NCBI GenBank assembly: GCA_012861695.1
Contig: JAAOOA010000123.1
Coordinates: forward strand, 639,501-703,500
Source of the DNA: Trematomus loennbergii
Taxonomy: Eukaryota > Chordata > Actinopteri > Perciformes > Nototheniidae
DNA length: 64,000 nucleotides
Direction: 5' to 3'
Both the position numbers and the translations under genes were made by a program. This document shows, piece by piece, positions 49,840-59,068 of the stretch (its first letter is position 1; each line of letters opens with the position of its first letter). The notes under the pieces are model-generated. The model was not told where the DNA came from. It searched no databases and saw nothing but the letters and a program-made list of their open reading frames with translations.

Positions 49840-51435
49840 ATGAACCGACCAGCTTTGGACTCAGCAGACTCGGATCGTTTTGCTCTACAGGCAGAATGTC
49901 TTGGGTACTCTCTGGAGTACATTTTTTATACTTGGAATGGCGCCTCTTCTAGACGCGGTAGAGAGGCTGCGTTGAAGGAGGCACGTCAGGAGGTTGCTCG
50001 CGAGCCCTGGCTTAGGAGCATGTTGCCTGAGTGGCTACAACTTTTCACAAGTAGTCCGGAGGACTTGTCCGAAGCCTCTAACCCTTTCCTGGGGTATGAC
50101 CAGGCCTTGGGAGGCCCACAGATCCTCCAAAGAATCTCTAGGAGACGCAAGACCAAGATTCCAGCCCGTGCTCCAGTGGTTCCAGCTCCAGATCTGGCCC
50201 CAGCAGCCATTGTTCCAGCTCCAGATCTGGCCCCAGCAGCCATGGTTCCGGCCCCAGTTCCGGCCCAGCAGCCATGGTTCCGGCTCCAGTTTCGGCTCCA
50301 GTACTGGCTCCCCGGCCGACGCCAGGCCTCCGTGTTTTGTCAGTGGTTCGGTCCACTCCAGCCCCTCGTGTCCTGTCGGTGGTCCGGCCGACGCCAGCCC
50401 CCGTGTCCTGTTGGCTCTCCGGCCGACGCCAGCCCCCCGTGTCCTGTTGGCTCTACGGCCGACGCCTACTCCATGTCCTGTCCCGTTGGGGGTCCCGCCG
50501 ACTACTCTTCTGCCGGGGGTCCTGCCAACCCTATGTCCTGTGCTGTTGGAGGTCCCGCCGACTACTCTCCTGCCGGGGGTCTTACCAACTCCATGTCCTG
50601 TCCCATTGGGGTCCCGCCGACTACTCTTCTGCCGGGGGTCCTGCCAACCCTATGTCCTGTGCTGTTGGAGGTCCCGCCGACTACTCTCCTGCCGGGGGTC
50701 TTGCCAACTCCATGTCCTGTCCCGCCGACTACTCTCCTGCCGGGGGTCTTGCCAACTCCATGTCCTGTCCCATTGGGGGTCCCGCCGACTACTCTTCTGC
50801 CGGGGGTCTTGCCAACCCTGTGTCATGTGCCGTTGGGGGTTCCGCTGAGGGTCCTGCCAACTCCACGTCCAGTATCGTTGGGGGTCCTGCCGACACCTGT
50901 TCAGCTGTGGGTCCTGCCAACCCCATGTCCTGTCCCGTTGGGGGTCCCGCCGACTACTCCTCCACCAGATTTCCTGCCTACACCATGTCCTGTCCTGTTG
51001 GGGGTCCCGCCGACACCTGTCCCGCCGGGGGTCCTGCCAGCTCCATGTTCTGTTCTGTTGGGGGTCCCGCCGACACCTGTCCCGCCGGGGGTCCTGCCAA
51101 CTCTGTGTCCTGTTCCGTTGGAGGTCCAGTCGACACCAGCCCTTGCTCCATCCGGGGTCCCATTGACACCAGTCCATGTCATGTCCAGGATCCCGTCTAC
51201 GCCTGTTCCGTCGGCTCCGGTTCCTGTCTGCCCATCCTCCGGAGTTGTCCCGTCAGCACCTTCCTGCCCGTCCTCCGGAGTTGTCCCGTCAGCACCTTCC
51301 TGCCCGTCCTCCGGAGTTGTCCCGTCAGCACCTTCCTGCCCGGCCTCCGGAGCTGTCCCGTCAGCGCCTTCCTGCCCCTCCTCCGGAGCTGTCCCGTCGA
51401 CGCCTTCTTGTTCGCCCTCGAGCCCGGCCCCCTGA
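49840..51435 (+). CDS. Gag-position protein of the LTR element (531 residues), family not recognised
   Basis: The ATG lies three bases after the 5' LTR, the position of a gag gene. Residues 1-100 form a normal-looking domain, with DRFALQAECLGYSLEYIFYT, a basic SSRRGREAALKEARQE helix, and LPEWLQLF. I see no zinc knuckle. From about residue 110 the protein becomes Pro/Ala/Val-rich and is built from 20-residue repeats (PPTTLLPGVLPTPCPVPLG type), followed by 12-residue SSGVVPSAPSCP repeats. Unit lengths of 60 and 36 bp keep all three frames open, so another frame (50274-51587) is also long; only this one includes the N-terminal domain. The role is presumably structural or packaging, by position only. 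Confidence 0.6.
   Translation: MNRPALDSADSDRFALQAECLGYSLEYIFYTWNGASSRRGREAALKEARQEVAREPWLRSMLPEWLQLFTSSPEDLSEASNPFLGYDQALGGPQILQRISRRRKTKIPARAPVVPAPDLAPAAIVPAPDLAPAAMVPAPVPAQQPWFRLQFRLQYWLPGRRQASVFCQWFGPLQPLVSCRWSGRRQPPCPVGSPADASPPCPVGSTADAYSMSCPVGGPADYSSAGGPANPMSCAVGGPADYSPAGGLTNSMSCPIGVPPTTLLPGVLPTLCPVLLEVPPTTLLPGVLPTPCPVPPTTLLPGVLPTPCPVPLGVPPTTLLPGVLPTLCHVPLGVPLRVLPTPRPVSLGVLPTPVQLWVLPTPCPVPLGVPPTTPPPDFLPTPCPVLLGVPPTPVPPGVLPAPCSVLLGVPPTPVPPGVLPTLCPVPLEVQSTPALAPSGVPLTPVHVMSRIPSTPVPSAPVPVCPSSGVVPSAPSCPSSGVVPSAPSCPSSGVVPSAPSCPASGAVPSAPSCPSSGAVPSTPSCSPSSPAP
50480..51130 (+). repeat. 60-bp proline-coding repeats, about eleven units
   Basis: Units of the type GGTCCCGCCGACTACTCTCC followed by TGCCGGGGGTCTTGCCAACTCCATGTCCTGTCCCATTGGG, with substitutions and some shortened units. 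GC content is far above that of the surroundings. Confidence 0.9.
51230..51410 (+). repeat. 36-bp repeats, about five units
   Basis: Units of the type GTCCTCCGGAGTTGTCCCGT followed by CAGCACCTTCCTGCCC. They are followed at 51411-51590 by looser TTCGCCCTCGAGCCCGGCCCCCTGA units. Confidence 0.92.
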
Positions 51436-51805
51436 GTGCCGGGGCCTTCGCCCTCGAGCTCGGCCCCCTGATTTCCCCAGCCGTGGCCTTCGCCCTCGAG
51501 CCCGGCCTCCTGACGCTTTCAGCCGCTGCCTTTGCTCTCATGCCCGGCCCCCTGAGTTCGCCCGCTGTGGTCTTCGCCCTTTTTTGAACTCTGCCTTGCC
51601 CCCGGCCGTCCGCCCGAGACCCCCTCCTTGATCTCTGCCTTGCCCCCGGGCCGTCCGCCCGAGACCCCTTCCGGGTCCTCCGCTGTGCCCCTGGGCTGTC
51701 AGCCCAAACCCGTCCTCCAGACCCCCTCCACCCACCCTGCTGGAATTTTTTGGACTTTTGGGGTTTTCTTGGGACGTCTGGAATCCGTCCCTTGAGGGGG
51801 GGTTC

Positions 51806-52254
51806 TGTTACGGTTTTGTATTTATGTTTTCATTTTCCACCTTTTGTTTTGAAATGTTTTCCTCCTTGTGTCTTCTCTGTTCCTTCTTCCTGTGTTTGCC
51901 TTCCTGTCATTAGTTTCCCTGGTGTGTCTGATTGTGTTCACCTGTTGCCCTTGTGTTTCTGCCTCTCTTACCCCAGCTGTGTCTTGTCTTGTGATTACCC
52001 CTCCCTGTATTTAGTCTTGTCTCTTCCTGTGTTCCCCTGTCGGTTCAATGTTGGTTTTTCCTGTCTCCCTCCATGTCAGTCACGGTTGTCTCTCCTGTCT
52101 CCCTCCATGTTGGTCACGGTCAGTTTTTGTACAACCTATTTGTTTCATGCCTTGTTTTGTTCAGCTTTTAAAATAAAGCTCGCTTTTTGTTTCGAGACCT
52201 TTTACCTTTTTTGATAGTCTGCATTTGGGTCCTACCCTTCCACGCATCCTAACA
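51806..52254 (+). repeat. 3' long terminal repeat (449 bp)
   Basis: TGTTACGG ... ACGCATCCTAACA, matching the 5' LTR with a few small deletions (for example lack of a GATTGTCT repeat near 51925). AATAAA is at 52172-52177. Confidence 0.92.
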
Positions 52255-52890
52255 TGCTTTTATCTTCAGTAGACTCGACTACTGTAATGGTGTCTTTGCA
52301 GGTCTCAGTAAAAATCTTTCAAAGCTGCAGCTAATTCAGAACGCCGCTGCTCGAGTCCTCGCTAACCTAAGAAAGTGGATCACATCAGTCCAGTTCTGAA
52401 GTCTTTACACTGGCTTCCTATCTGTCAAATAATTGATTTCAAAATATTGCTGCTGCTTCATAAAGCATTGAATGGTTTAGGGCCAAAATACATTTCTGAT
52501 CTCCTGCTAAATTAAGAACCTTCCAGATCTCTCAGGTCTTCTGGTCAGCTTTCTGTCCCCAGAGTCAGAACTAAACATGGAGAAGTTCAGTTATTATGCT
52601 CCAAATATCTGGAACAAACTCCCAGAAACCTGCAGGTCCGCTGCAACTCTGACTACTTTTAAATCCAGGCTGAAGACTTTTCTTTTCGTGGCTGCCTTTT
52701 AATTGAACTATTCATATCTCACACTGCACTGTAACTTTTATTCATGTGTTTTATACCTGTGTTTTTCTATATTGGCTTCTTTTATGTTTGATTTGATTTC
52801 TTTGCTTTTTAATGAACATTTTTCATTTATTTAAAGCACTTTGAATTGCCTTTTGTTGACAGATGCTATATATAAATAAACTTGCCTTGC
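52255..52890 (+). mobile_element. 3' part of the LINE interrupted by the LTR element
   Basis: The sequence resumes with TGCTTTTATCTTCAGTAGACTCGACTACTGTAATG (LINE C-terminal region: a YCNG-like block, then LQLIQNAAARVL and IWNKLPET-type fragments near 52600). It ends with a 3' UTR GCACTTTGAATTGCC ... GCTATATATAAATAAACTTGCCTTGCC, as in teleost L2/Rex-like elements. It continues the LINE broken at 49379. Confidence 0.85.
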
Positions 52891-53370
52891 CGACCCGTCA
52901 TAAAGCTCTGTGAGGCTGTACTTCCATATCTCAGTGATCTGTGTTTGAGGACATTACGTGTCTTTGGCTCCATTTCCTCTCACCTTTCCCCAAAAGATGT
53001 TCATGAAACCGCCAAAAGTGAACTAACCCTTTAAAACTTTTAATCAACTGAGGATTATATTACTTCTGCTCTAAATTACAAATGTCTTCAACTCATCAAA
53101 TTTGCGAATGAATGTTTTAATATAAGTTTGGATTATGAAAAAGTTCTCTATGAAATAATAGTGTATTATAATATAATTATTATAATCAGAAATCACAATC
53201 AAAACAGCAAGAACTGGCTTCCAGGCTTTATTGGTTATTTGTAAGCTTTATTATACAGATACTTGAGTAGTAATACAAATCCTGTTTCAATCACATTAGT
53301 ATGCATAAAAAGTGACAGGTCACACCTGCCCTATCAGTACTACTACTTATGCTAAGTCCCGCCCCCTAAT

Positions 53371-53412
53371 TATGCTAATGAGCCCCTTTGATATGCTAAT
53401 GAGCCCCTTTGT
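53371..53412 (+). repeat. ATGCTAATGAGCCCCTTTG direct repeats
   Basis: Two adjacent copies of ATATGCTAATGAGCCCCTTTG-like sequence, with a partial third upstream. A related inverted version lies at 56700-56725 (CAAAGGGGTAATTAGCATACAAAGG). Confidence 0.8.
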
Positions 53413-53416
53413 TCGA

Positions 53417-53895
53417 GGTGTTATCACATGTAGGTGTGACATTCCCCATTGTAGTAGATCCTTTGTTGTGTAATCTAATTAGCCTTTGATGTCTGATCCC
53501 TTTGTTGTCTATCCTTTGATGTGAGGGGTGAGGTGTTTGTGACATGTAGGTGTGATATCCCCTGTTGTAGTAGATCCTTTGTTGTATAATCTAATTAGCC
53601 TTTGATGTCTGCCCCCTTTGTTGTCTAATTACCCTTTGATGTCTATCCTTTGATGTGAGGGATGGGGTGTTTGTGACATGTAGGTGTGAACTCCCCCTTG
53701 TAGTAGATCCTTTGTTGTATAATCTAATTAGCCATTGATGTCTGACCCCTTGTTGTCTAATCTAATTAGACCCTTTGATGTCTGTCCTTTGATGTAAGGT
53801 GGGAGGTGTTATAACATGTAGGTGTGATATTCTCCCTTGTAGTAGATCCTTTGATGTCAATCTAATTAGCCCTTTGATGTATGTCCTTTGATCAG
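53417..53895 (+). repeat. Imperfect tandem array, four units of about 100-140 bp
   Basis: Each unit has the order GACATGTAGGTGTGA, TTGTAGTAGATCCTTTGTTG, AATCTAATTAGCCTTTGATGTCTG and ATCCTTTGATGTGAGG. Starts are near 53417, 53530, 53666 and 53807. Units differ by short indels. Confidence 0.85.
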
Positions 53896-54115
53896 TGTTT
53901 GTAATTAGTGTTAAGGTAGTCTCTTTGAAGTTGTGTGAGACTGTCTCGCACCCCGTCCTCCTCTCACCTCTTCCCCCTCTCACCCCTCCCCCCTTCCTTT
54001 TGCTGTGATGTCAGAAGATAGAGGGTGGAGTTAGATGGAAAATAAAATCCGTGCAAACTAGATAAAAAGCCAGTCATTTCCACTCACCAAGTCACCTAAA
54101 CTTTCAAAAACGAAA

Positions 54116-54301
54116 ATGGCAAAGAGACGCATCGATAGGGGTTTAATCAGCGAGACGCCTGTGACAACTTACCGCCATCCGTCGGGAGCTCCAGTCAAGA
54201 AACGGATGCAGTATCTGTGCCGGGTTCAGACCCTCCGTCGGAGGCTCTTCATGAAAAATGGAGTCTGGATGTGTGAGACTGTCTCCCCTCACACCCCCTA
54301 A
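54116..54301 (+). CDS. Small basic protein, 61 residues, unrecognised
   Basis: ATG in a fair context (AAAATGG). It encodes a strongly basic N-terminal part (MAKRRIDRGLISETP, then a PSGAPVKKRMQYLCRVQTLR region) and ends VSPHTP. A TATA-like GATAAAAAG lies about 55 bp upstream. I recognise no family. Small Arg/Lys-rich proteins with such a start occur among DNA-condensing virion proteins and ribosomal-type proteins, but this is only an analogy. It lies in the unusual AT-rich, repeat-laden block that begins near 53.3 kb. It could also be a chance frame. Confidence 0.35.
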   Translation: MAKRRIDRGLISETPVTTYRHPSGAPVKKRMQYLCRVQTLRRRLFMKNGVWMCETVSPHTP

Positions 54302-54627
54302 CACCCCCTCCCCTCCCCCTGCCTGTCACCTCCTGATTTTCCTATCAGCCGTTAATTCTCATTCACTAAGTCACCTAAAACTTTTATTGTCCTCTCTAAA
54401 TTAGATTAGTTTTTTAATATGATTTGTGTTAACTAAGGATGTTCTCTTAAGTTGTATGGCTTGTGAACTAATGTTTAATTACTTTATTAACTATAACAAA
54501 GTCTCTCTGAGAGGAAAATAATAATTTAAAATATGTTAATGACCCCCTGATATTGTATTTTGTAATGTTTAATTACTTCGCACAACTATTAATGAATCCC
54601 TATATGAAGTTACATGAGGCTACATTT

Positions 54628-54836
54628 ACTTGGGTTGAGCCCTGGATGATGAAAATAATCTAAGTGTCATGTTAGGGGGGCATTACGGAACTCAGGAGTC
54701 CGCCCTTGGAGGCCTGGAGAGCGGATAAAGAGAGGTGTATTTACTGGTGTTGAGCCCTGGATGATGTAAATAGTCCAAGTGCCATGGTAGGGGGGGCATT
54801 ACGGAACTCAGGAGTCCGCCCTTTGAGGCGTTGTTA
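54628..54836 (+). repeat. Two-unit direct repeat (about 110-bp spacing)
   Basis: TTGAGCCCTGGATGATG ... CATTACGGAACTCAGGAGTCCGCCCTT occurs at 54636-54714 and 54748-54832 with a G run in both. Function unknown. Confidence 0.85.
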
Positions 54837-54949
54837 ACATTAATGCTTTTGTTTTTGTTACTAAGATACTTTTTTAGATACACTTTTGAAGTGAGCAACA
54901 CTTTACAACTGGTAGAAAGTTAAGTACTTTGTATGGAATGGGGTTTTCT

Positions 54950-55870
54950 TTAGAGCTGTTTTCAGTGAGACAATGCAGTTTCTGATCATTTTAAGTTTTC
55001 AAGTTTCAAGGCATTATGGCATATGCCCATTAGCTACAGTGTAGATATGTCAATGAAAAACATAGGTCACAGGCTCCTCCAACAGTGCACATAAAACAGA
55101 TAAAATACTGCAATAGAATGTTTTGATATGACAGATTTGTGCGTAATTCTCTCACAAAGGAACTGTAAGATACACGTTTATGTATGGAAAACTTCATAAC
55201 TTGGTAAAATATTCATTCATTTGTAACGAATTGAGTTTTCTTCAAGAATCAAACTCTAATGGAGAGTTTATGATTTTTAACACTGTTTCGATGAAACAAT
55301 GCAGTTTTTGATAACTTGACTTGACTAACATTACTTTTTTTAAATATATGTTTTTAGATGCTTTACTTTTGATTTCTTTCATGTTATTTTAACACATTAC
55401 TTTTTTCATATTTTTCAACATACTGTGATATTTTTTTTTTCTCTCCTTTTTCCATTATTTTTGAATATACAGACATTCAACGCAATAAGTCCCACCCCAA
55501 TTAGCAAATCATCCAAAACTAAGGACCCCCACTAAGACGAACAGATTTTCTTTAAGACTGTGACTCTTAAAGGCACTTTGGGATTTTAGTAAAACAATCC
55601 AGTTTTCTGGAAATAACTTAAATGATTTTCGTTTTTTCTCCTACAAAGATACTTATAGTTACACTTTAATGGATGCAAAACTTTATAACTTGGTAAAATA
55701 TTCATTAATTTGTAATGAATTGAGATTCTTAAAGAATCAAACTCTAAATGGAGAGTTTGTGATTTTAACACTGTTTCGATGAAACAATACAGTTTTTGAT
55801 AACTTGACTTGACTAACATTACTTTTTTAAATATATGTTTTTGTTAGATGACTTTACTGATTTTTGCTTT
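54950..55870 (+). repeat. Diverged partial copies of the palindrome-arm sequence
   Basis: 55180-55480 resembles 57055-57350 (ATAACTTGGTAAAATATTCATT ... GATGAAACAATGCAGTTTTTGATAACTTGACTTGACTAACAT). 55490-55540 resembles 57939-57999 (CAACGCAATAAGTCC ... CACTAAGACGA). 55541-55860 resembles 56925-57240. The region thus holds rearranged, internally deleted copies of the sequence that forms the palindrome arms, in the same orientation as the left arm. Confidence 0.8.
55020..55110 (-). mobile_element. LINE 3' UTR fragment, inverted
   Basis: GCATTATGGCATATGCCCATTAGCTACAGTGTAGATATGTCAATGAAAAACATAGGTCACAGGCTCCTCCAACAGTGCAC is the reverse complement of the LINE tail type found at 3160-3210 and 43800-43840. 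Confidence 0.55.
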
Positions 55871-57473
55871 TTTCTTCCTTGCTTTTGTTTGTGTTACTAG
55901 GATACTTTTAGATACACTTTGAAGTGTGCAACACTTTACAACTGATAGAATAGTACTTTTGTAAGGAATTGGGTTTCTTAACAATCCTGCTCCATCATTA
56001 AATCACTTAATCTGCTACTTCCAGGCAAAAAGCTTTTAAAACTCGCATCGTGTATTAAGTCATGTCTTGGCAAAAATGAGAGTCCTGGGTGCTTTAAAAC
56101 ATTTCTTAGAACATTTTGATATATTCAAACACATAATGAACTGCAATGACTCACTGCTACATCAAATTTATTTTACACTGCTGGGAGGACAAAACTATGA
56201 GACTCTCAGACCCTTTTGTTGTCAATCTAATTAGCCTGTCCTCATTCCAACTAAAGTAATTTAACCTAAGTGGAGCCAACCTAAGGAGTGGGCCCTACAG
56301 TCTGGGACTAGCTTACTTTTTAACATTCTAATCAAAGGGGCCCGTAAATATTATCTCCGCCAATATGCTATATTCAAATATCAGTTAAAAAAAAATAAAA
56401 TAAAAAATAAAACTCATTTCATGTTGAAATGATCAAGGAAAAGCCAGTCAATGTTATGCTAACACAAACAAAAGTTCTGTTTTATATGTTGAAATATAAT
56501 TTAAAAAACAACGATATAGTATTTTCAAGTCTTACTTTAGTATGGTAAAATTAAGAATAAGTCACATTAAAGTTTGTCATGATTTTCCGTAAAATAGTCA
56601 AGTATAGTTTGTCAAAAGAATATGAAAAAATCATTTTGTAGAGTAGTATGTTGAAAATCTCAGTGTTTAACTGAACACACCTACACAACACCTCGAACAA
56701 AGGGGTAATTAGCATACAAAGGGGGGTCACTAGCATCAGTGGGGGAAAGGTGCTACGGAAATGAACTTTGAGGAGAACAGAGTTATACCGACTAATTATT
56801 TACGGCGTTCGAACGCATACCTCGTCAACCATCTGTTTACAAACTCAAAGATTATGATGGAGAAGAGATCAAGGGGACTTTTTTATGAGAAAGAGTTGAA
56901 AAAGTGAAGGTAGTACTTTTTTTATGAACAGATTTTCTTTAAGACTGTGACTCTTAAAGGCATTTTCTAGTAAGACAATCCAGTTTTCTGGAAATAACTT
57001 GAATGATTTTTGTTTTTTCTCCTACAAAGATACTTATAGTTACACTTTAATGGATGCAAAACTTTATAACTTGGTAAAATATTCATTAATTTGTAATGAA
57101 ATTAGTTTCTTAAAGAATCAAACTCTAAATGGAGAGTTTGTGATTTTAACACTGTTTTAGATGAAACAATGCGGTTTTGATAACTTGACTTGACTAACAT
57201 AACTTTTTTTTTTTTTAAATATATGTTTTTTAGATGCTTTACTTTGATTTCTTTCATGTTATTTTAACACAACATTACTTTTTTCATATTTTTCAACATA
57301 CTGTGATATTTTGTTTTTTCTCTCCTTTTTCCATTATATTTTTGAAAAACTACACAGTGATTTTTATCAAAATACAACATGCAACTAATACATTATACAA
57401 TATTACGACTTTTTGCGATATTTTCAACACAATATACTTGTACCTTTTTCTGTAGGGCTTCAGGATATTTGGC

Positions 57474-57626
57474 ATGTCATGCATAAAAACCGGTGTCATC
57501 TTTCCTGAAACTGACGTGCTGTCCGTTTTACAAACAAGTTATCTTTCTGCTTCTTCACCCTCTGAATTTTCCTCCCCCGTCCCTATTCCTTCAGCCATCA
57601 CAACAACAATCAAGTCAGATCTGTGA
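57474..57626 (+). CDS. Small open frame, 50 residues, unrecognised
   Basis: ATG at 57474 opens a Ser/Thr/Pro-rich frame with SVLQTSYLSASSPSEFSSPV and ends TIKSDL. The corresponding site in the right arm lacks three bases (CCT) in this frame, an in-frame difference between the arms. Family unknown; it may not be translated. Confidence 0.25.
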   Translation: MSCIKTGVIFPETDVLSVLQTSYLSASSPSEFSSPVPIPSAITTTIKSDL

Positions 57627-57940
57627 AATTAAACACCTCTCCCCAAAGCGTGACTTCCCTATTGATGGAGTGGGGCCGTAGGGCCTAACCCGATTGGCCT
57701 AATATACTAACATGCAGAATGTATGGTATGTTTGAAAAAAGACTAACCATCTATCCAGTTCAAGCTGTCTTTAAGATGCGACATCGTGCTCTGACTTTTT
57801 CCGTAAAATCGTGACAAACTATTACTTATTCTTACATTTGACCTCTTGCTGCTTGGTTGGAAATGATAGATGAAAAAGCTACAAAGCTTAAAGAACTTTT
57901 CTAAAAAACTCTCAATTCTACAGATGAATCCCCCCACTCA

Positions 57941-58166
57941 ACGCAATAAGTCCGCCCCCCACTCAGCAAATCATCTAAAACGAAGGACCCCACTAAGACG
58001 ACCGTTGAAAACTAGCCAGGGATCTGAGAAAAACCAAGTCTCCCCCGCGAGTTGCAGCCAGGAACAAACTCCTGTCTCCTATCATCACCACCATTGTGGA
58101 CACCCACATATTGCAGTACTACTGCTGCTGATGTTACTCCTGAGGCCAAGACGTCTCTGTTTATGA
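57941..58166 (+). CDS. Small basic frame overlapping the Cys/His protein, left arm
   Basis: From an ATG at 57924 or the upstream ATG at 57870, the frame gives MNPPTQRNKSAPHSANHLKR-type basic sequence, then a His-rich and Leu-rich end. It overlaps the next frame (58052-58411) by 115 bases in another phase. The start of this frame has a diverged duplicate at 55490-55540. It could be the N-terminal part of a protein whose remainder is in the overlapping frame, or a separate small protein. No family is recognised. Confidence 0.3.
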
Positions 58167-58411
58167 ACATAGTCAAATCGGAGTTGGTTGATATTCTGGA
58201 GAGGGTGCTGCATCGGTACAGAGAAAAAATCTGCAATGGATGCCGAGTCAGTCACCCCGGCCAGAGGCAACACGATTGTCTGAATGACACTCCAGAATAT
58301 TTCTTCAGAAACAATTACAACGCGTTAATGAAAAGTCTTTGGCTCGCCGACTTCATTACAGTGAATGACCAGAGTCTTAATGATAAAAAAACAAAACATT
58401 TACACGGCTGA
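58052..58411 (+). CDS. Cys/His-rich small protein (119 residues), left arm; possible mobile-element or virus-derived gene
   Basis: The clearest protein-like frame of the palindrome. Residues 35-60 form a helix (SLFMNIVKSELVDILERVLH), followed by a compact Cys/His cluster C-x2-C-x3-H-x5-H-x-C (CNGCRVSHPGQRQHDCL), a likely metal site, and a second helical part (YFFRNNYNALMKSLWLADFI). It has no introns. I recall similar GCxxxHPSQxxHxCL motifs in uncharacterised proteins of aquatic animals, sometimes in transposon or DNA-virus-like settings, but cannot name the family. An identical copy lies at 62563-62922 on the minus strand. The frame upstream of the first ATG overlaps another open frame, so the real N terminus is uncertain. 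Confidence 0.45.
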   Translation: MQPGTNSCLLSSPPLWTPTYCSTTAADVTPEAKTSLFMNIVKSELVDILERVLHRYREKICNGCRVSHPGQRQHDCLNDTPEYFFRNNYNALMKSLWLADFITVNDQSLNDKKTKHLHG

Positions 58412-58603
58412 ATGGAGGATCCAAGGCGCTTCGGAGGCTTTTCTGTACAATCTCAAAAACTGCAGACGCCTCAAGGAGAGACTTGAAAAGATCCATGCCG
58501 AGCTGGATGGATAGGAAGAAGACTAATAACCAGCGGTTGATTGAAGCCGGGGATTTTTTTTTTTTTTTTCGATACTTTTACTTTTCTTTAAAGTAAAATA
58601 AAA

Positions 58604-59068
58604 ATGGGTAACTACTATGGAAAACAATCTGTATATATCTATCAGAATGCAGTCAATACCTGTTTAATAAGTGTGTTGTTGATGACGATTGAAAACAGAA
58701 TGAATAGTGATCCCCGTGTAAACAGAACGGCTGAAGTTTGTAAACTAGAAGACATTTTGGATATCGTTCATTCTGGCAGTACTATTCCGGGTCATTGGGA
58801 AACGATTGTAAACGAAACTTTAAAAGTGGTACTGGAATCTTAATTTTCCAAAACATTCTGTAACATTACCGAAGAAATGAAACAAACACCAAAAGTGTAT
58901 CATGTGCTCGCATTGTATGCTCTGTTTGTAGATGTAATGCATCTTTGTGTCAAAAACAGCATACACATGAATACTTTGGCCGAAGTGCAAAAACTCCATT
59001 ATAATATTTCCCTTCATCTAGGGGATTCTGTGCTGGAGAAGATCATGGGGATGTTGCAATCAGTATAA
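58604..59068 (+). pseudogene. Helical small protein gene split by one in-frame stop, left arm
   Basis: The frame from ATG 58604 runs 79 codons to TAA at 58841-58843. The same phase then stays open to 59068, with an ATG at 58877 giving 63 codons. Either this is one gene with a single nonsense codon (hence pseudogene here) or two adjacent small genes. The first part starts MGNYYGKQSVYIYQNAV; the second has an aliphatic helix (YHVLALYALFVDVMHLCV). The overall helix pattern loosely recalls Bcl-2-like viral proteins, but no BH1 NWGR signature is visible, so I do not assign that. AATAAA at 59099 follows. The inverted copy at 61905-62369 has the same stop. Confidence 0.4.

Larger units (their letters stand above)
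49380..52254 (+). mobile_element. Complete LTR retroelement, probably non-autonomous, with TGCTT target duplication
   Basis: Two LTRs (49380-49837 and 51806-52254) enclose about 2.0 kb. The element is flanked by TGCTT at 49375-49379 and 52255-52259, a 5-bp target duplication as made by Ty3/Gypsy-type integrases. A polypurine tract (TTGAGGGGGGG, 51792-51802) sits just before the 3' LTR. The interior has one gag-position frame and no protease, reverse transcriptase, RNase H or integrase, so it must rely on a partner element. It interrupts an L2/Rex-type LINE. Confidence 0.92.

Noticed and set aside
47751..51631. Several other long frames on both strands in the proline-rich region
   Set aside because: They are open because the 60-bp and 36-bp units lack stops in all frames; only the frame with the N-terminal domain after the LTR is kept.
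58604..59068. Firm assignment of the helical small protein as a Bcl-2-like viral apoptosis inhibitor
   Set aside because: Only the helical pattern is suggestive; no BH1 signature is visible and no search could be run.
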